64,000 bases of DNA from Eulemur rufifrons (lineage: Eukaryota; Chordata; Mammalia; Primates; Lemuridae). Numbering within the stretch: the first letter of the stretch is position 1; every line of letters begins with the position of its first letter. The stretch lies in NCBI RefSeq assembly GCF_041146395.1, contig NC_090984.1:82657114-82721113 (forward strand), in the 5' to 3' direction. A program made the translations under genes and the position numbers. Positions 1-13,789 of this stretch are shown here, piece after piece. Under the pieces are notes generated by a model, which made no database searches, was not told the origin of the DNA, and saw only the letters and a program-made list of their open reading frames with translations.

Positions 1-2770
1 AAGCTACCAGCTTTAAGTACATAATTTAAACTTGCAGATTTAAGATGTCCCTGGCTCTACAGGAAAATGCCTGAAAACAACCCAGGCCAGGATAAAGACA
101 CTGCTTTTGAAAGCAAAATGCCAATGTGTTAGGTAACAGTTTTTAGCTACAAATTCTTTAAAAACTGTTATTCAATTGGGCTAGCTAAGCTGGGGGAGAG
201 GGGTTGTAGAGCTTTTCTAGTTTCTGGATTTTGTTACTGTGTTTGACAATGCTTATAAAGCTTTTGGCTTTCAGAACTTATGACATAATAGACTGTGTAG
301 CCTTTTGTGGTAAATGCTTGAAATGAAAGTTTCTAACAGAATTGTTTTTGACTGAGCTGTCAAGTTCAGAGTTTAGTGTAAATGAGTCCTGTCTCACAAC
401 TAACTTTTTTGATAAAGGAATTCTTTGTAGTTTTCAACTTGGATGTTGTGCATTTTGATTTTTAAAGCTGTGGGTTTAAAAACATAAAATAAAACCTGCA
501 AACAATTATTTTATTACATGAAAGCCAGTACCAAGAAAAGATTAATTCAGTCCAGATGTAAAAATGTATGTGAATTTTAGATTGGGATGATCTCAACAAG
601 TTTTCCCTTTTGTTGATGAGACTGCCTGGATCCCAGATGCCATTCACAAATTATCCATTAGGTAGTTTTCTGAGTAGAGAAATACATTTCATGGGCTTTC
701 TCTAAAGTCATTTTAATATTAAGTCTTCTAAAGAATAGAAAGCTTTCTGCATTTATGCAGAGTTGGGTTTTTCCTATTATTCATTAATACAAACTTCATA
801 AATGCTCCAGTTTGGTAGATGAAACCTACTCTCTCATGAGTGGGAAAACAGGAGGTATTCAGTTTGTGTGTCCTTATGGGCAAAGTATAGAAGCTTTGGC
901 TTTCATTTATGCATTCCAGCTTTCTTCTTTTAAAGAAAAAAAGTTTTATGTATATTTACAATCTTCATTGGAATGCTGCTGTAACGGTTTGTAGTTTCAG
1001 GTAAAGCAGTTGGTCCTTGTAGGAAAAACCTCTACCTCTTCCCCCACCCCAACAGGAAATGGCAAACACAGTTTATAAGAAAACTTCAGTATATTTTTAA
1101 ACCTGTACTCCCAATACCAGCGTTATAAAGGGTGTTCGTTGCACACATTAAAATTATATTATTTAGGAAGTTTTTGTATGATTATGTAATTACACAATTT
1201 GGGAGTCTGCTTACATTGTGATTGTGTATAAACCAATCGAGTGTAGGAGGAGGGAATAGGAAAGATTTAGTGAAGGAATTTTAGGAGTGGTGAAATTTTA
1301 GTTAAAATGTATCTTCCCTAAAACCCAAACAGGAAAAATGGTATTTTTGGCCTCTGTGGTTAAACTTTGATATAAGAAGTAGTTGAGAGGGCTTTTTGAA
1401 TTGTATATTATCCTGAGGAAGAGGCTTTGGGGGCCTATAAAAATCAGTAGCAACAATTTAAAGGGATAATTTGAGGAGAAGGAGCAAGTAGAATACTAGG
1501 CATTGAATTGCAAGGAAAATTTTATCTTAAAAGGATAAGTATGTAAAACAAGGATGAATTAGGGAGAACTTTCTATTTGAAAGTGGAAATTAAAGAGTAA
1601 GATCTTTTTAGCTGAGAAAAAAGGTTAAGAATGATTAGAATTAAGGTGCCCTGTAAGGTCTGTGTACGTGAAATAGGTAGGGCTGCTAATTGATATTTAT
1701 CCTGGACTCCTTGCCTGCCTTAGCGTTGAATCATTAGTTTGGTGTTAAATAATGTGCAGGGACTGGATACTTATTACTGTATCCCCTACCCCCCAAAAGC
1801 CACTTCCCATTTCAAAGACTGGAAACATTTTTTGTCTAAGTGCTAATGATTCTACAAATATTTAATTAGTCCCCTAGCATTTGGGGAAACTACTAATGCC
1901 TGCCTCCTGTGCCGTGAGACCAGAGAGGCTCTATAGCAGTAATGGCTGGAGTTATTATAAAGTTTTTGGAAAAAACAAGCAATCTGTACTTCTAATTATC
2001 TTATGTGATTTAGTGGTGTAGTTACTTCTGGTGCAAGTTTGTGTACTATCACTTTTTGTATGTATCAAATGACTCAATCATGCAGTATATCATATTGATT
2101 AAAGAAGGGTTACAGAACAATGAGAAGGTGAAAGAAATCATTGATCTGACAGCTGATTGTATTACTTCTGGAAGAGAAAAATGTGCTGAAACAAATTCGC
2201 AGGTGAACCAAATATAGTCTCAAGGAGAAGGCAGAGTTTTCCTGGAGCTTCCTTGCAGTTGTTGGTAGTGCAACATTTTCTTGAATGTCTTTCCCTACAT
2301 GTGTGGCCTCACCTAGCAGAATTCAATCTATACAGCAAGAAACTAGATAGGGATTTGGTCATTATCCAGTTCATTTCATTAATGTGCTGATACTTGGGAT
2401 AGTTCTGATCCAAAGTATCTATTTAGATGTTTAGTATTCTAAATGGGTCATCTTGGGGTATTTTCAGATGTTTTCTAACAACTTTGCCTTCGTACATATA
2501 TTTTGTAGAACTCTGAGCAATAATGTTTTACTGGTATATGAAGACAGAGGGAAAAGCAATATTTTATCTTAATTTATAGCCATAGTTTTATGTGAGGGAG
2601 GAAATCGTTAAAAAAAATCTAGCAAATTCTGGGTGAAGATTTTAGGAAATTTATTAAAATTTTTCACTTAGCTTTTCAGGTGATTCTCTTTCTGGTCACA
2701 TTAAATGAAATGTAATTAATTTTCTTCCCATAGGTAGCAGCACTTGTGCTATACAGTTTCACTGGGTGAC

Positions 2771-2836
2771 TTTTTTTTTTTTTTTTTTTTTGGCCCCTGT
2801 AAATTTGTTTCTTTGGCCCCTGTAACTTTGTTTCTT
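2771..2836. repeat. Poly-T run plus 23-bp tandem duplication
   Basis: A 21-base T run (2771-2791) is followed by two near-identical 23-bp units starting tggcccctgtaa, at 2791-2813 and 2814-2836, with one base difference. This looks like a local replication-slippage duplication beside a homopolymer. Confidence 0.85.
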
Positions 2837-2839
2837 TGA

Positions 2840-3190
2840 ACTTGTTATTGAATTATTTCATACAACCAGACAAATGCACAGATCAGAAGTACACAGCACG
2901 AAATGATCACACCTGGGCAACCAAATTAAAAAATAGAAGATTGCTAGCCTCCCAGAAACCTCTCCTTACAATCATAATCTTTGCCCCAAGGGTAACTACT
3001 ATTCTTAGGTTAGTTTTAACATGTTCTTAGACTGCATTTAAATGTAATCAAATATAAGTTCTTTTTTGTCCTCTTTAGTTCAACATAATGTCATGTGATG
3101 TATCTGAATTGATGCAACTAGCAGTTCTTTTTTTCTGTGAATGAATATAATCAGTTTGTCCACTCTGTTGATGGATTTTTGGGCAGGTTG
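2840..3190 (-). repeat. L1M-type 3' relic (antisense)
   Basis: The text resembles the antisense of old L1 3' regions: an 'aagggtaactactattc' motif, then 'gttgatggatttttgggcag'. The same block recurs at 13.9, 20.6 and 35.2 kb. The copy is decayed and the exact family was not checked. Confidence 0.55.
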
Positions 3191-3474
3191 AGACTAATAC
3201 ATGGAGGATGACCTTTTGGTGAGTCTAAAATATTGAGCACTTTGGGGTTGAAAGCAGTGTATGGTCTTAAGATTAAAAGAAAAAAATAACTTCAGAAATA
3301 AGATATGAGAGAAAAAAAGCATTATCACAAAAACACTGAAGATTCAACTCAAACCACAGAATCCTAGTGTTTTAGGGATACAGTTTGGCATATACCAACT
3401 ACATATTGCCAGATTTCAATTGAGAATTGGGAAGGGAAAGGGGACCTTAGATAACATCTCAGCTAGCCCCATCA

Positions 3475-3590
3475 TTTTTTTTAGAGATGAAGGCCCCGAG
3501 AGGTTGAATGACTCATACAGAATCTCACAGATAGCCAATGACAGCGAGAGTAGAAGGTGCTTCTGACTCTCAGTCTAGTCTTGTTTAGTG
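3475..3590 (-). repeat. MIR fragment (antisense)
   Basis: A MIR core-like order is visible: 'gatgaaggccccgagaggtt', 'atagccaatgacagc', then 'cttctgactctcagtc'. Confidence 0.55.
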
Positions 3591-4739
3591 CCACATGCTC
3601 CTGGGAGAGAGAGGAGGGGAGATCAGAGCTACCACCTGTAGCTGTGCAGGTTTGCCCTATAAGGTGGGGCTGAATCCCAGTCCCTACACTGTAGTCCAAG
3701 CAATGAGTCCACTGGGAGGCTCACTGTCTGGAGGATGGGTGCCCTTTTCTGATTCATGAAAGTGTGTCCCAAGGTTCTGTTCGGATAGACTCAGACCTGC
3801 CCAGAGAAAATGGATCTGCAGCCCAGTGAGGGAGAATTTTCCTTCCTCCAGCCTGCTGTACCTTTGCCCTTCATACAGACCTCTGTTGGGGCTTCTCTTT
3901 TCCTTTTTCTCCCTCTGTCCTTCACTTCTAGGGCTTCCCAATGAAACTTTGGATCAGAAGTGCCAAGTAGGTGATATGTTGAGGTCCCTCTTGATTCATT
4001 GTTTCGTTGATCCATAAATGATCTAGAATGGACCCTAATTTCAAAGGACTGCTTTTTAAATATTTTCAGAATAGTTCATTTTAAGAAAATGTTGCAAAAA
4101 AAGATTCATTTTTTAGACTCCTCCTATCTTTATGCTTCCCTTGTCTCTACACAGGTTTTCCTTCTCTGTGTCCTCTTCCCACCCCCAATCCAGTTATCTT
4201 TTCTTAAATATCCCTGGAAATGTCCAGTCTTTATCTACTGAGAACAGCAGTGAAATTCTAATGCTGAAGTCTATGGCAGTGCCCAGGAAACACTTATTGT
4301 AAAACAGGTTTATGATTTCACTGAGAGATCTAATAGATAAGGCAAAGTGCTTGCAAAAGAAAACTATTTATATAGATATTTTCTTTCATGTTTCCCAAAA
4401 GAGTAAAGAACATTTTCATGGTTCAAGAAAAGGCTCAGAGTTTCACTTAGGCACATTAAAAAAGTGAAAAAAAAGGTAAAATTATAGAAGTTTTATAAAT
4501 AAGTAGTAAATATAGCCTGCTCAAATAAGATACTGCTTATCACAGCAAAAACTTAACATGTATAATGTTAGAAAATAAAAGAACATGCTGACCATAGGGC
4601 CACAACTTTGACATGTTGTTCAGTGAAATTAGTGCAGAAAAGAATAATACATTTTGAAGATAGCATAGAAGAGAAACAGTAAATTTTAATGGTAAAAATG
4701 AGATCTTTGAGATCAGTCTTCCGGGGTCCAAATTCAGGC

Positions 4740-4925
4740 TCCAGTATTCTCCAGTGTGTAACCTTGGGAAAGTTACTTAATTCTCTGAACCTCTTTTTCC
4801 TCATCTGTAAAATTGGGGATAGTAATAGTAACTATCTCATGGGGTTATTTTGATTATTGAATGAAATTGTAAAGCAACTGGCATGGTCTTTGACATATAG
4901 TAAATAGTCTCAAGTGATGTTAGCC
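4740..4925 (+). repeat. MIR element
   Basis: The usual MIR text is clear: 'accttgggaaagttactt', 'cctcatctgtaaaattgggg', and an end resembling 'catatagtaaatagtctcaa'. Confidence 0.75.
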
Positions 4926-6151
4926 ATTATTGCTTAAGATAAAAAATGATGTACAGAGGATTTATGGTTTTCTTGGAGGTCCCTGAGCGTTTGTTTATAA
5001 GCAATTCATAGGATTTTATTATACGTTGTTTTTTGATGGCATTAAGCAGGCAGCTAAACAGTATTTCTCAGTTACAGATATTGGGCAGTTATGTTGCTGC
5101 ACTAGGAGCAGCTGGCCTGTCCTACTGATCACTAATTGATCTGAGTTATTTTTTGTAATTCTCTTTTAATTTCCAGCCATCTCAGTCCCTCAGCTTCTGC
5201 CTGCTAGATAATTGTTTTTTTCCAGTTGACAAAAAAGTAAATCTAGAGATTTAAAAAATTCTCTTTATAGTGATTAATGTGCAAAGTTCTTTGAAACTAA
5301 AGAGTACCAGTGAGTGGCCCATGTCTTTTGCTCATGTTTCCTGTAGAGTTTCATGTGAGTCTTTTTAAAGAAAACCACTAATTATTGATTGATATGAGGC
5401 AGTTGTTTGTTCCCACCCCTCCCACCATTGGCACCATTTATATTAATATAATGTGGGTCAGAACCATTTATGATTTTCTGTTATGAGGCCCAAAGTTTTA
5501 AGATTGTAAACCATTCATTCAAAGGAAATGAATAGGTTCAAAGGGAGCGCTCAAGAAAAACAAACTTAAGCACATTAGAAAGACACATTTATATTAAACA
5601 GCCTAATTAAAAGCTCAGCCCACATCAGCACAGGATGCTCTAGAAGAATCATGTTGTATCATTCTGATCTGTTCATTAAAGGGGGTACCTGCCCAGGCAG
5701 CCCTGTTCCTAGTCACGCACTGTATGCGTAAAATCTTGAACTTAGTAGACTTAACACTTCAAAAATGTTCACTATGACCATTGAAAAACATCTTTGTGAA
5801 GTATTCAGAACTATGCTGAATACTTTGTGCAATTTCTGCCAACTTGTTTTGTGTCTGGTGGGGGAGAACAAAATACATATGTGTGGAAAGGTATTAGATA
5901 TTTCCAGATGAAAAATTGAATTTTGGTTTCAGGAACCAAAATCAAGGATGGCCAAAGCTAAGATGTTTCCAACTTCCTTGGGGCTGCCGGATTTATGTTG
6001 GACGGCAAAGTCAGGCTGAGATTTTTCTATCCTTCAAGTACAAAGGGGTTTTTCTAGGAGCAAAAAAAAAAAAAAAAAAAAATGTTCAGGATCTGGTAAA
6101 AGTCTCAAATATTAAAAGAAAACTATGAACTTCAAATTATTAAATGTTTAA

Positions 6152-7765
6152 ATTCATTCATTCAATATAATGTATGCCTCATGTATGCCAGGCACTGTTC
6201 TAGCCCCCAGATATATGTCAGTAAACAGAATAAAGAAAAAAGCTCTGCCTTCATGGGGCTTATATTCTATTAGGTGACAAACATAAGAAAGTAAATGTTA
6301 TATAGTATTTTAGAAGGTAGTAAGTGCCTTATCTGGGAAAAAGAAAAAGTATAGCAGGCTAAGGGACATGAGGCGTGCTGGGGGAGGGAGGCGGGACATT
6401 GTGATTTGGAGGAGTGTGTCAGGGTAGGCTTCACTAAGAAGATCACTTGAAGAAGGAAGTGACCTATGCAGAGATACTTGGGAAAGTGTTCCAGTAGAGG
6501 GACTGGCAAAGGCCTCAGGCAGAAGTGTGCCTGGTGTGTTCCAGAAACAGAGAGAAAGCCACAGTGCTGGAGCACTGACAGCAAGGAGAACAATCGTGGA
6601 TGTAGTCAGAGAGGTTTGGAGAGCACATCGGACAGGGCCTGCCTGGACCAATTTAAGGACTCTGGGTGAAATGGGGAGCCATTGGAGGGTTTTGAGCAGA
6701 GAAGTAAGATGATTTGATTTGCATTTTAATGGAACCACTGGCTGCTGTGTTGAGAATAGAAAAATGGAGGAGGGTGGTTAAGGGTGGAAACAGGGATACA
6801 AATTAGCAGCTGTTGTCAATAGTCCACTTGAGAGATGCCAATTGCAGTGGACAAGATGGTGAGAAATGGCCAAGATTTATTTGGAGATAAAACCAGTAGG
6901 ATTTCCTGACCAGCTGAGTGGTATGAGAAAGATCAGAATGAAAGGATAACACCAAAGCCTTTTTTGTAATTATGGACTTGGCATTAACTGAGATGAAGAT
7001 AGAGGAGTTTGTTTGGGAAAGATAACTAGGAGCTGTTTTGAACATGTTATGTTTGACTTTCAGGTGGAGGTTGAGTTGAGTGGGTTGTTGGGTGTAGGGA
7101 TCTGGAGTTTAGGGAAGAGGTCCAGATTAGAGATACAAATTTGAAAGTTGGCAAGACAATTTGGATGAGATCACTTGGGGAATGTGTGTAGACAGAGAGA
7201 AAGCCTCATGAACCAAGACATGGGGCACATAAATATTTACAGTTTGTGGAGAAGAGATCTTACAAACAACTATTTTAAGCAAAAGGAATTTATGCACATT
7301 TTTTCAACATAGCAAACCCAATTAAGTGTCTGGATTCCTTGAGTAACAGTGTTATCATTAGAAGCTGTTGTTAATTCTGTTGACCCACAACATGGAAGAA
7401 TGAATGATGAGTTGTTTTTCTAATTATAATGATGGACTCCGGCTAAACCTGGGATGCTTCATCCTTAGAGAGGTTGAATTGTTAAGGAGGAGCCAGTAGA
7501 GAAGACAGAGAAGGAGCAACCAGAGGAATAGGAGGGGAATTAGAAGAATGTCCCTGAAGTCAAGTAAAGAAAATGTCTCAAGGAGAGAGTGAATCAGTGG
7601 TGTCTCATGTTGCTGACAGGTCAAGTACGGTGAGGACTGAGAGTTGTCCATTGGATTTAGCAACCTGGAGGTCATTGGTGACCATGGCAAGAGCTATGTC
7701 AGTGGAGGAGTGGGAATGCAAACCAATTGGAGTGGGCTCAAAAGAGAATGAAAAGCTTATGAAAT
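6152..7765 (-). repeat. Long L2 (LINE-2) copy, antisense
   Basis: It begins with the reversed L2 3' end (attcattcattcaatataa, then 'gccaggcactgttctagc', then 'tcatggggcttatattcta'). It keeps collinear L2 text for about 1.6 kb, through 'ggggagccattggagggttt' and 'ttggatttagcaacctggag'. A 142-codon frame on the minus strand (6310-6738) falls inside it and is probably L2-derived or chance rather than a host gene. Confidence 0.75.
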
Positions 7766-8016
7766 ATAATCATTATTTATAATTCAGTTTTGTATATTAC
7801 AAATATTTAATATTGGATGTGAGTACATTTTAATATGTCTGATAAAATATGGGGTGAGACTTCAGAAATTGGAATATTGGGAGCCATGAGTTTCTTTAGC
7901 AGGCTGTGACAGGGATGGGAAGCCTTTGAGCTTTTCCCTAGTTATTGTTGGTAAGACTAGTGTGTAGATTGTAGTTTGTATATTTTGAAATAGAAAAACA
8001 GTTCTGATGCATTTTA

Positions 8017-8347
8017 TTTTATTTCTTTTAATTTACTTATTTATTTTATTTCTTTATTTATTTCTTTTTTGAGACAGAGACTCACTTTGTTGCCTGGGCT
8101 AGAGTGCCATGGTGTCAGCCCAGCTCACAGCAACCTCAAACTCCTGGGTTGAAGCTATTCTCTTGCCTCAGCCTCCCAAGTAGCTGGGACTACAGGTGCT
8201 CGCCACGGTGCCTGGCTAAGTTTTTCTATTTTTAGTAGAGATGGGGTCTCGCTTTTGCTCAGGCTGGTCTTGAACTCCTGACCTTAAGCGATCCTCCCAC
8301 CTCTGCCTCCCAGAAAGCTATACAGGCATGAGCCACTGCACTCGGCC
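8017..8347 (-). mobile_element. Alu element (antisense) with 17-bp target duplication
   Basis: The T-rich tail is at 8017-8070 and the Alu body from gagacagaga (8071) to ctcggcc (8347). It is flanked by agttct(g/a)atgcatttta at 8000-8016 and 8348-8364, with one mismatch. Both monomers are present. Confidence 0.9.
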
Positions 8348-8509
8348 AGTTCTAATGCATTTTAAAAAAATTTTATTGTATGTTTTTGGATAAGAACTGT
8401 ATCCTCAAAACACTTGCACTTTGTGTTAATACATTTTTGTTTCTAGCAAAGATAATATTCTTCAATTCAACCTGTTGTTCCTTAGTCTTAGTTCATTTTG
8501 TGTTGTTTA

Positions 8510-8886
8510 TGTCTTACTTCCTTTTCTGTTGCTATAACAGAATACCACAGACAGGGTATAAATGATAAAGAATGAAAATTTATTTGGCTTACAGTTCTGG
8601 AGGCTGGGAAGTCCAAGAGCGTGGCGCCAGCATCTGGTGAGGTTCATCCCATGGTGGAATGCAGAGTGAGTTAAGACAGAGAAAGCACAAGGGGCCAGAG
8701 TGGCTTTTATAACAACCTGTTCTCATGATAACTGATCCACTCTTGAGATAACTACATTAATCTGTCCATGAAGGCTCGGCCCTCATGACCCAATCACCTC
8801 TTATGAGGCCACTCCTTCCAACACTGTTGTATTGGGGATTGTGTTTCCAACACATGAACTTTTGGGAGATGCATTCAAACCATAGC
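8510..8886 (-). mobile_element. Solitary MaLR-type LTR (antisense)
   Basis: It starts near tgtcttacttccttttctg and continues with 'ggcttacagttctggaggct', 'catcccatggtggaa', 'ctcatgacccaatcacctct' and 'attcaaaccatag'. This is the reverse of a MaLR (MST/MLT1-like) LTR. A second copy of the same family lies at 60535-60910. No internal retroviral sequence is attached. The family name is from memory. Confidence 0.65.
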
Positions 8887-10179
8887 CTTTTATAGGAAAA
8901 GTAGGACATGTGCTTTGAGTTGATTTCTTTTTCAGGATGGTGATAGGTTTGCTCTGACCAGGCCACACAGCATAGTGCCGCACTGGCTTGGAAATCATCA
9001 TTCACAGAGTGGATAGCTCAAGTTAGGTGTTCCCAAGAGCCAGAGAAAATTAGGTTATAGAAAAATTGCTTCTTTAATTTTTTTATACTTTATTGATGAT
9101 TTTCATTGTGAAGCATTGTTTCAGAGCATGTGATTAAGCAGTTTTCATAGTTTTGCACTTTGTGTTATAATTATGCGCCAAGACTTTTCTGAGAATTACC
9201 TTTGAATGATAATGCTGACTTTCTGTGATACTGTCATCAAAACAAATCAACATGTCTCTGATACTAATTACCTTTTCTTTCTCTAAGCTTATTAAAATGT
9301 TAACACATAGGCCTTTGATGCATAAGTATTGTTTTTGAATAGTTAAAAGCTTAGAATGATTGGTAGAATTAAAACTTTGTTACATGTATTTGAGTGTTGT
9401 TTGGTAACAAAAGAAAGTATAGCATTAGTCTTTAGAAAGTTGCTAATTATGGGAAAATGCTGGAAAGGGAAAGGACTTTTCATTTGCAGTGAATTATGGC
9501 ACATTTTTTGAGAAGTGGAGCTTGGGTGATTATATGTGTTTGTAGTGGGTTGTGGCATATACTAACAATGTCAGCATTTTCTTTGGTACTGCTCTGTCAA
9601 CACTGTTTTATTAGTATCATTTTGAATGTTTTTTCAGCTGAAACCTGTATGTTACTCTACAGTTAGTTAAATGAATGTAATTGGCTTGTAACAGAGAATA
9701 TGCAACGCCAATGTGAAATAATTTGGCAGTGCTGAGGGTTTTACATAGTAGATAATGGAGTGTGCAGAGGTATAAACCTGAGCAAATTTTGAAATAAATG
9801 TTAAGTCTCTTAAGTCAGTGACTACAGGATGAAGTCCAGATCTCTTAGCTTGGAATTCATCATGCCAAACTAGAGTTGTGAGCCTGTGGCCCACCAGCAA
9901 AATATGGCTGCAGACATGTTTTGGCTTTTAACACAGTGTTAAAAAACATTTATTTGCCGACATTTAAAATTTGAGAAATTTTACATTAAAAAAAATTGAA
10001 TTTTATGCCTTCTCTTGAAAAATAAGAAGCCTAGCATGATCTGTTAGAGCAACATATCAGCTTCCCCCTTTAGTGGGGATGTGTGTTCTGAAATGTCCCA
10101 TAGTCCCCATCAGAGATCCTCTTGCTCCCAACAATTGAGACCAAGTAGGCATTTTTCATCCTGCAGGCTTCACTCCTTT

Positions 10180-10510
10180 GCTCTGCTCTTGTAGGCATGT
10201 GAGTTTGCTATCCTTGTGTTATAGGTACTTATTTTTCCATTGTCATCTCAAAGTTCCATAAAACTAGCCAAATTGTTCTCACCATTGTCCTGTCTAACAC
10301 CTACACACATAATCTATGTCACGTTTCCTCTTCTGATTTCTCCTTCCACTGAACCTGGGCTGCATGGTGCCTGTATCACATTATTGGAACCTAGCACACC
10401 CTACTTTGTATAGTCATCTTTTTATGCATATTTTGTAGCTCTCCAAGTATATTATAAATTTCTTGAAGGCAAAGATCTTTACTAGTGCCTAGCAAATTTA
10501 TTTTAGGTAT
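10180..10510 (+). repeat. L2-like 3' fragment
   Basis: The order 'ctctccaagtatattataaa', then 'ttgaaggcaaagatctt', then 'agtgcctagca' resembles an L2 3' end. It is decayed. Confidence 0.45.
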
Positions 10511-11120
10511 ATTAGATTAACTATTGTTAGATTTAGCTTCCAGTGGATGGTAATCTATGATTGTGATGCTGTAGAAGAACTAGAAAACATCAACTATCTT
10601 GTGTAAAATCTACTTCCTCAAACAGTGCTTTTTAATTTACTTTGTCCTTTCTTTTGTAGTTTTGTAGTAGCGTTTATATAATCTGAGTATTAATTCACTA
10701 AACACCTCATTTATTGCCAATTCCCTTGTTCTGTTACATAGATGGATGAAATTTCCAGACAAATGGATCATTGCTACATACCATTTTATTATTTTGGATA
10801 TGCTTCTTCCTATTGACTAATGCTATTTTAAATGTCTTATTTTTTCACTCATTTGGCAAATAGTGTGTATACTTCGTACCTGCCCTCTTGAAGCTTTTAC
10901 CTTTTAGCTGGAAAGGCAGATTTTAAATAATAGAGTATATAATGATTAATTTTGATAAATATTACTAAGAAGTAGAGATGCTGATGGACCTTATAACAAG
11001 GCACTCTGGTCTAGGAGTGGGGGCTGGAGTGGGCAGTGTAATAGGACTGAATTCCAAATTTTTTAACTTTTTCATATATTCCATAGCAGTTTGTAAAATA
11101 AGCAGAATATAAAAATTTAA

Positions 11121-11317
11121 CTGTATTTTTTTTCTTTTTTTTTTTTTGTGACAGAGTCTTACTTTGTCACCTGGGCTAGAGTTGCTGGAGCTCATAGCAA
11201 CCTCAAACTCCTGACTCAAGCAATTCTCCTGCCTCAGCCTCCCAAGTAGCTGGGATTATAGGTGCATGCCACCACACCCGGCTAATTTTTCTATTTTTAG
11301 TAGAGACGAGGTCTTGT
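11121..11317 (-). mobile_element. 5'-truncated Alu (antisense) with 10-bp target duplication
   Basis: The T tail (from about 11125) is followed by Alu right-arm and partial left-arm text ending at gacgaggtcttgt. It is flanked by aaaaatttaa at 11111-11120 and 11318-11327. Confidence 0.85.
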
Positions 11318-12839
11318 AAAAATTTAATTTTAGAAACAAATTAAGAGGTAATTTCTGTAACAATATAATAATAGCTTAAAATTTTTTTCCCAAAGAACTT
11401 TCCATTGGCTGTAGCTATTGTGTTCATGATAAAGAATTATAATTTATAGCTCTGGAATTTATTGTTTGGTACCCGAGTTCAATTCTTTAAATAAATAAAA
11501 GACAAAAGGGAAATTGGGCTAGAAATTTCAGATATGGGCTAACTTACAAAACAACTTTTTTAATGAAAATATAATTATTTCAAAGGTATTTACAGTGAGG
11601 ACTTTTCTCATGGCCTTCAAAAATAGAATATAAAAAATAAATTTACTTATTCCCCCAGAGTCACTAGTGGATAGCACCTTTATTTAATACTTCCAAGCCC
11701 ATGACTGAAGATTATTAATAGTTTATCAGTCGCATCTTGGAGTGAAATAATATGGTATCATAAAAAAACTCAACAGTAAAGTTAGTGACATGTGTGAGCC
11801 AAAAAATAGAGTGGAATTTTGAGTGGTTACATATATTTTATCACAACAGTCAGATATGCTTTATGTATTTTTTCCCAAAGAAAATAGAATCCTATACTTA
11901 ACCCGTCTAAATATAGTGGTAAAGTTAATTTTTTGCATACTTTAGTGTCACACTGAAAGGTCAGCTGTAGTGGTGCCATTTCTGAAATCTCGTTTGAGGA
12001 ACTCATATTACTTATAATTATAGAAGGATATTCGGAAAAATTATCATATTTAAGGAAGTTTTAGTTCAAATAAACCCCAAGATTTTCTAGTGTAGTATTA
12101 AGGATATTTAAGGAAATCAAATCAGGCAACAGTTTTTAAGAAATGTCAAGTGTCGTCTAGAATTTAAAATAAATTCTAATTAAATCTTTAAAATAAAACC
12201 CTTTTAAACTCAAATATTCATTTTCTGAGCCCACATTTATTTCAAATCTGTGAAAAAGGACATTGAGCTGATGATTTATAATTTACTAAATTTGCTTCTA
12301 CAGGTGCCTAGAGAAATGTGAAGAGAAATTTTCATGAATTTCAGCTGTAGAGTAAAACCTAGCAGGGAAAGCTGATTGAAGTTAGCTGACTTATAAAACA
12401 AAATCTCCTTTAGTGACTGCCTTATGTATTTTTGAACTAGGCTCATGTTCCTGATCATTAAGTTTTCAGGAATTTTGTAATCTGTATATTATAGATATAG
12501 GATCTAAATTAACTCACACAATCAATCCTTTGTTCAGAGCAGCTTGTTGAAAAATCCTCTATTAATTTATGGGATTGTTGAGAAAAGGGAAATTAAAATA
12601 AAGGTGTTTTGAAATGATTGCACATTATGCATTTAAGGGTGAGACATTAAGTACAGTTGCTTGATTTACTATTTGGAACATTATAATCTTTAAATTGGAA
12701 TGAAGGTGGCTATGAAGTTTGAATGAAATAATGCCAGTGTGTTATGGAAACGCTATCTACCATAGGCCTTTCTATAGGAAGTTTTCTTACACATGTGGAC
12801 TTTGCAGGTGAAACCAAATTTAGTATGAAAACATCTGCA

Positions 12840-12995
12840 ATTCATTCTTTCATTCAAAAATCATTAATGTGCCAGGTATTTTGCTGGAAATTCAACAGTG
12901 AACAAAGCATGGGCCTGTATTCTAGAAGCTAGAGCCTGGCTGAGTAGGAGAAACAGACAGACAAGCAATTATACAATGTGATAAGTGAAATATCA
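12840..12995 (-). repeat. L2 3' fragment (antisense)
   Basis: 'attcattctttcattcaaaa', then 'gtgccaggtattttgctgg', then 'caacagtgaacaaagca' is reversed L2 3' text. Confidence 0.65.
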
Positions 12996-13240
12996 CCTGT
13001 TTAAAACTCTAATCTGTAGTTTTTGTTGAACAAGAAACTTTCTTTTATCTTCCCAGGATTTTTGCTAGGTGATACCTTTGCTAAACATAAAAGGCCAACC
13101 ATTATTTTTATTTAGTATCCTGGAAAATTATAGTCTCATTTTCTAAATCTCTCTGACTTCCCACATTTCAATTTTAAGGTTTAGTTTGAATTTCCTGAAG
13201 TGATAGATTTAGCTAGTTTAGCTTATTTTGTATTGTATTA

Positions 13241-13789
13241 CAGCAGGTCCTCAAATAACATCATTGTGTTACAACATTGATAAGAGAATAAATAAATCGA
13301 TTCCCAGTCAGGCCACTGTCTCCTCATATTTGCATAAGTTTTTCCCAGTACTCCGGTTTCCTCTCACATCCCGAAGCTGTGCATGTGAGGTTGATGAGTG
13401 TGTCCAGGCCTGAGTGGGTGTGCCCCTTCAGTGGGGTGGTATCCTGTCCAGCGGTTGGTTCCTGCCTTGTACCCTGAGCTGCTAGGGTGGGCTCCCCCAC
13501 CCTCCAAGCCTGAACTAGAAAGAGCAGTAAATAATTATCTTACTTGTTTTTATTAATATTTCTTGAATGTATGTATAGCTCACATTTATTTCAGTGTGTA
13601 ATATTAGAAGTGTTTTGGTCTTTATTTAGAAATTTGGTAGATGGTGATGTGTATGTGATCAGAAATATGCCATAGGAACTTAACTCTTGTTTGTATCAAT
13701 TAGTCCATGGTAAAATTATTTTTTTTTTATATGTTGTTTCACTTGAAGTTTCCAAGAACCTATTGATGATGTTAAGTGAGGACTTAGTG
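13241..13789. mobile_element. TIR DNA transposon (Tc/mariner-Tigger type) with TA target site
   Basis: The left end cagcaggtcctcaaataaca and the reverse complement of the right end (cactaagtcctcacttaaca) match at 19 of the first 24 positions. The element is bounded by TA dinucleotides at 13239-13240 and 13790-13791. The 549-bp length and lack of a transposase frame suggest a non-autonomous copy. Confidence 0.7.

Noticed and set aside
6310..6738. 142-codon minus-strand frame
   Set aside because: It lies entirely within an antisense L2 copy, so it is either decayed L2 sequence or chance.
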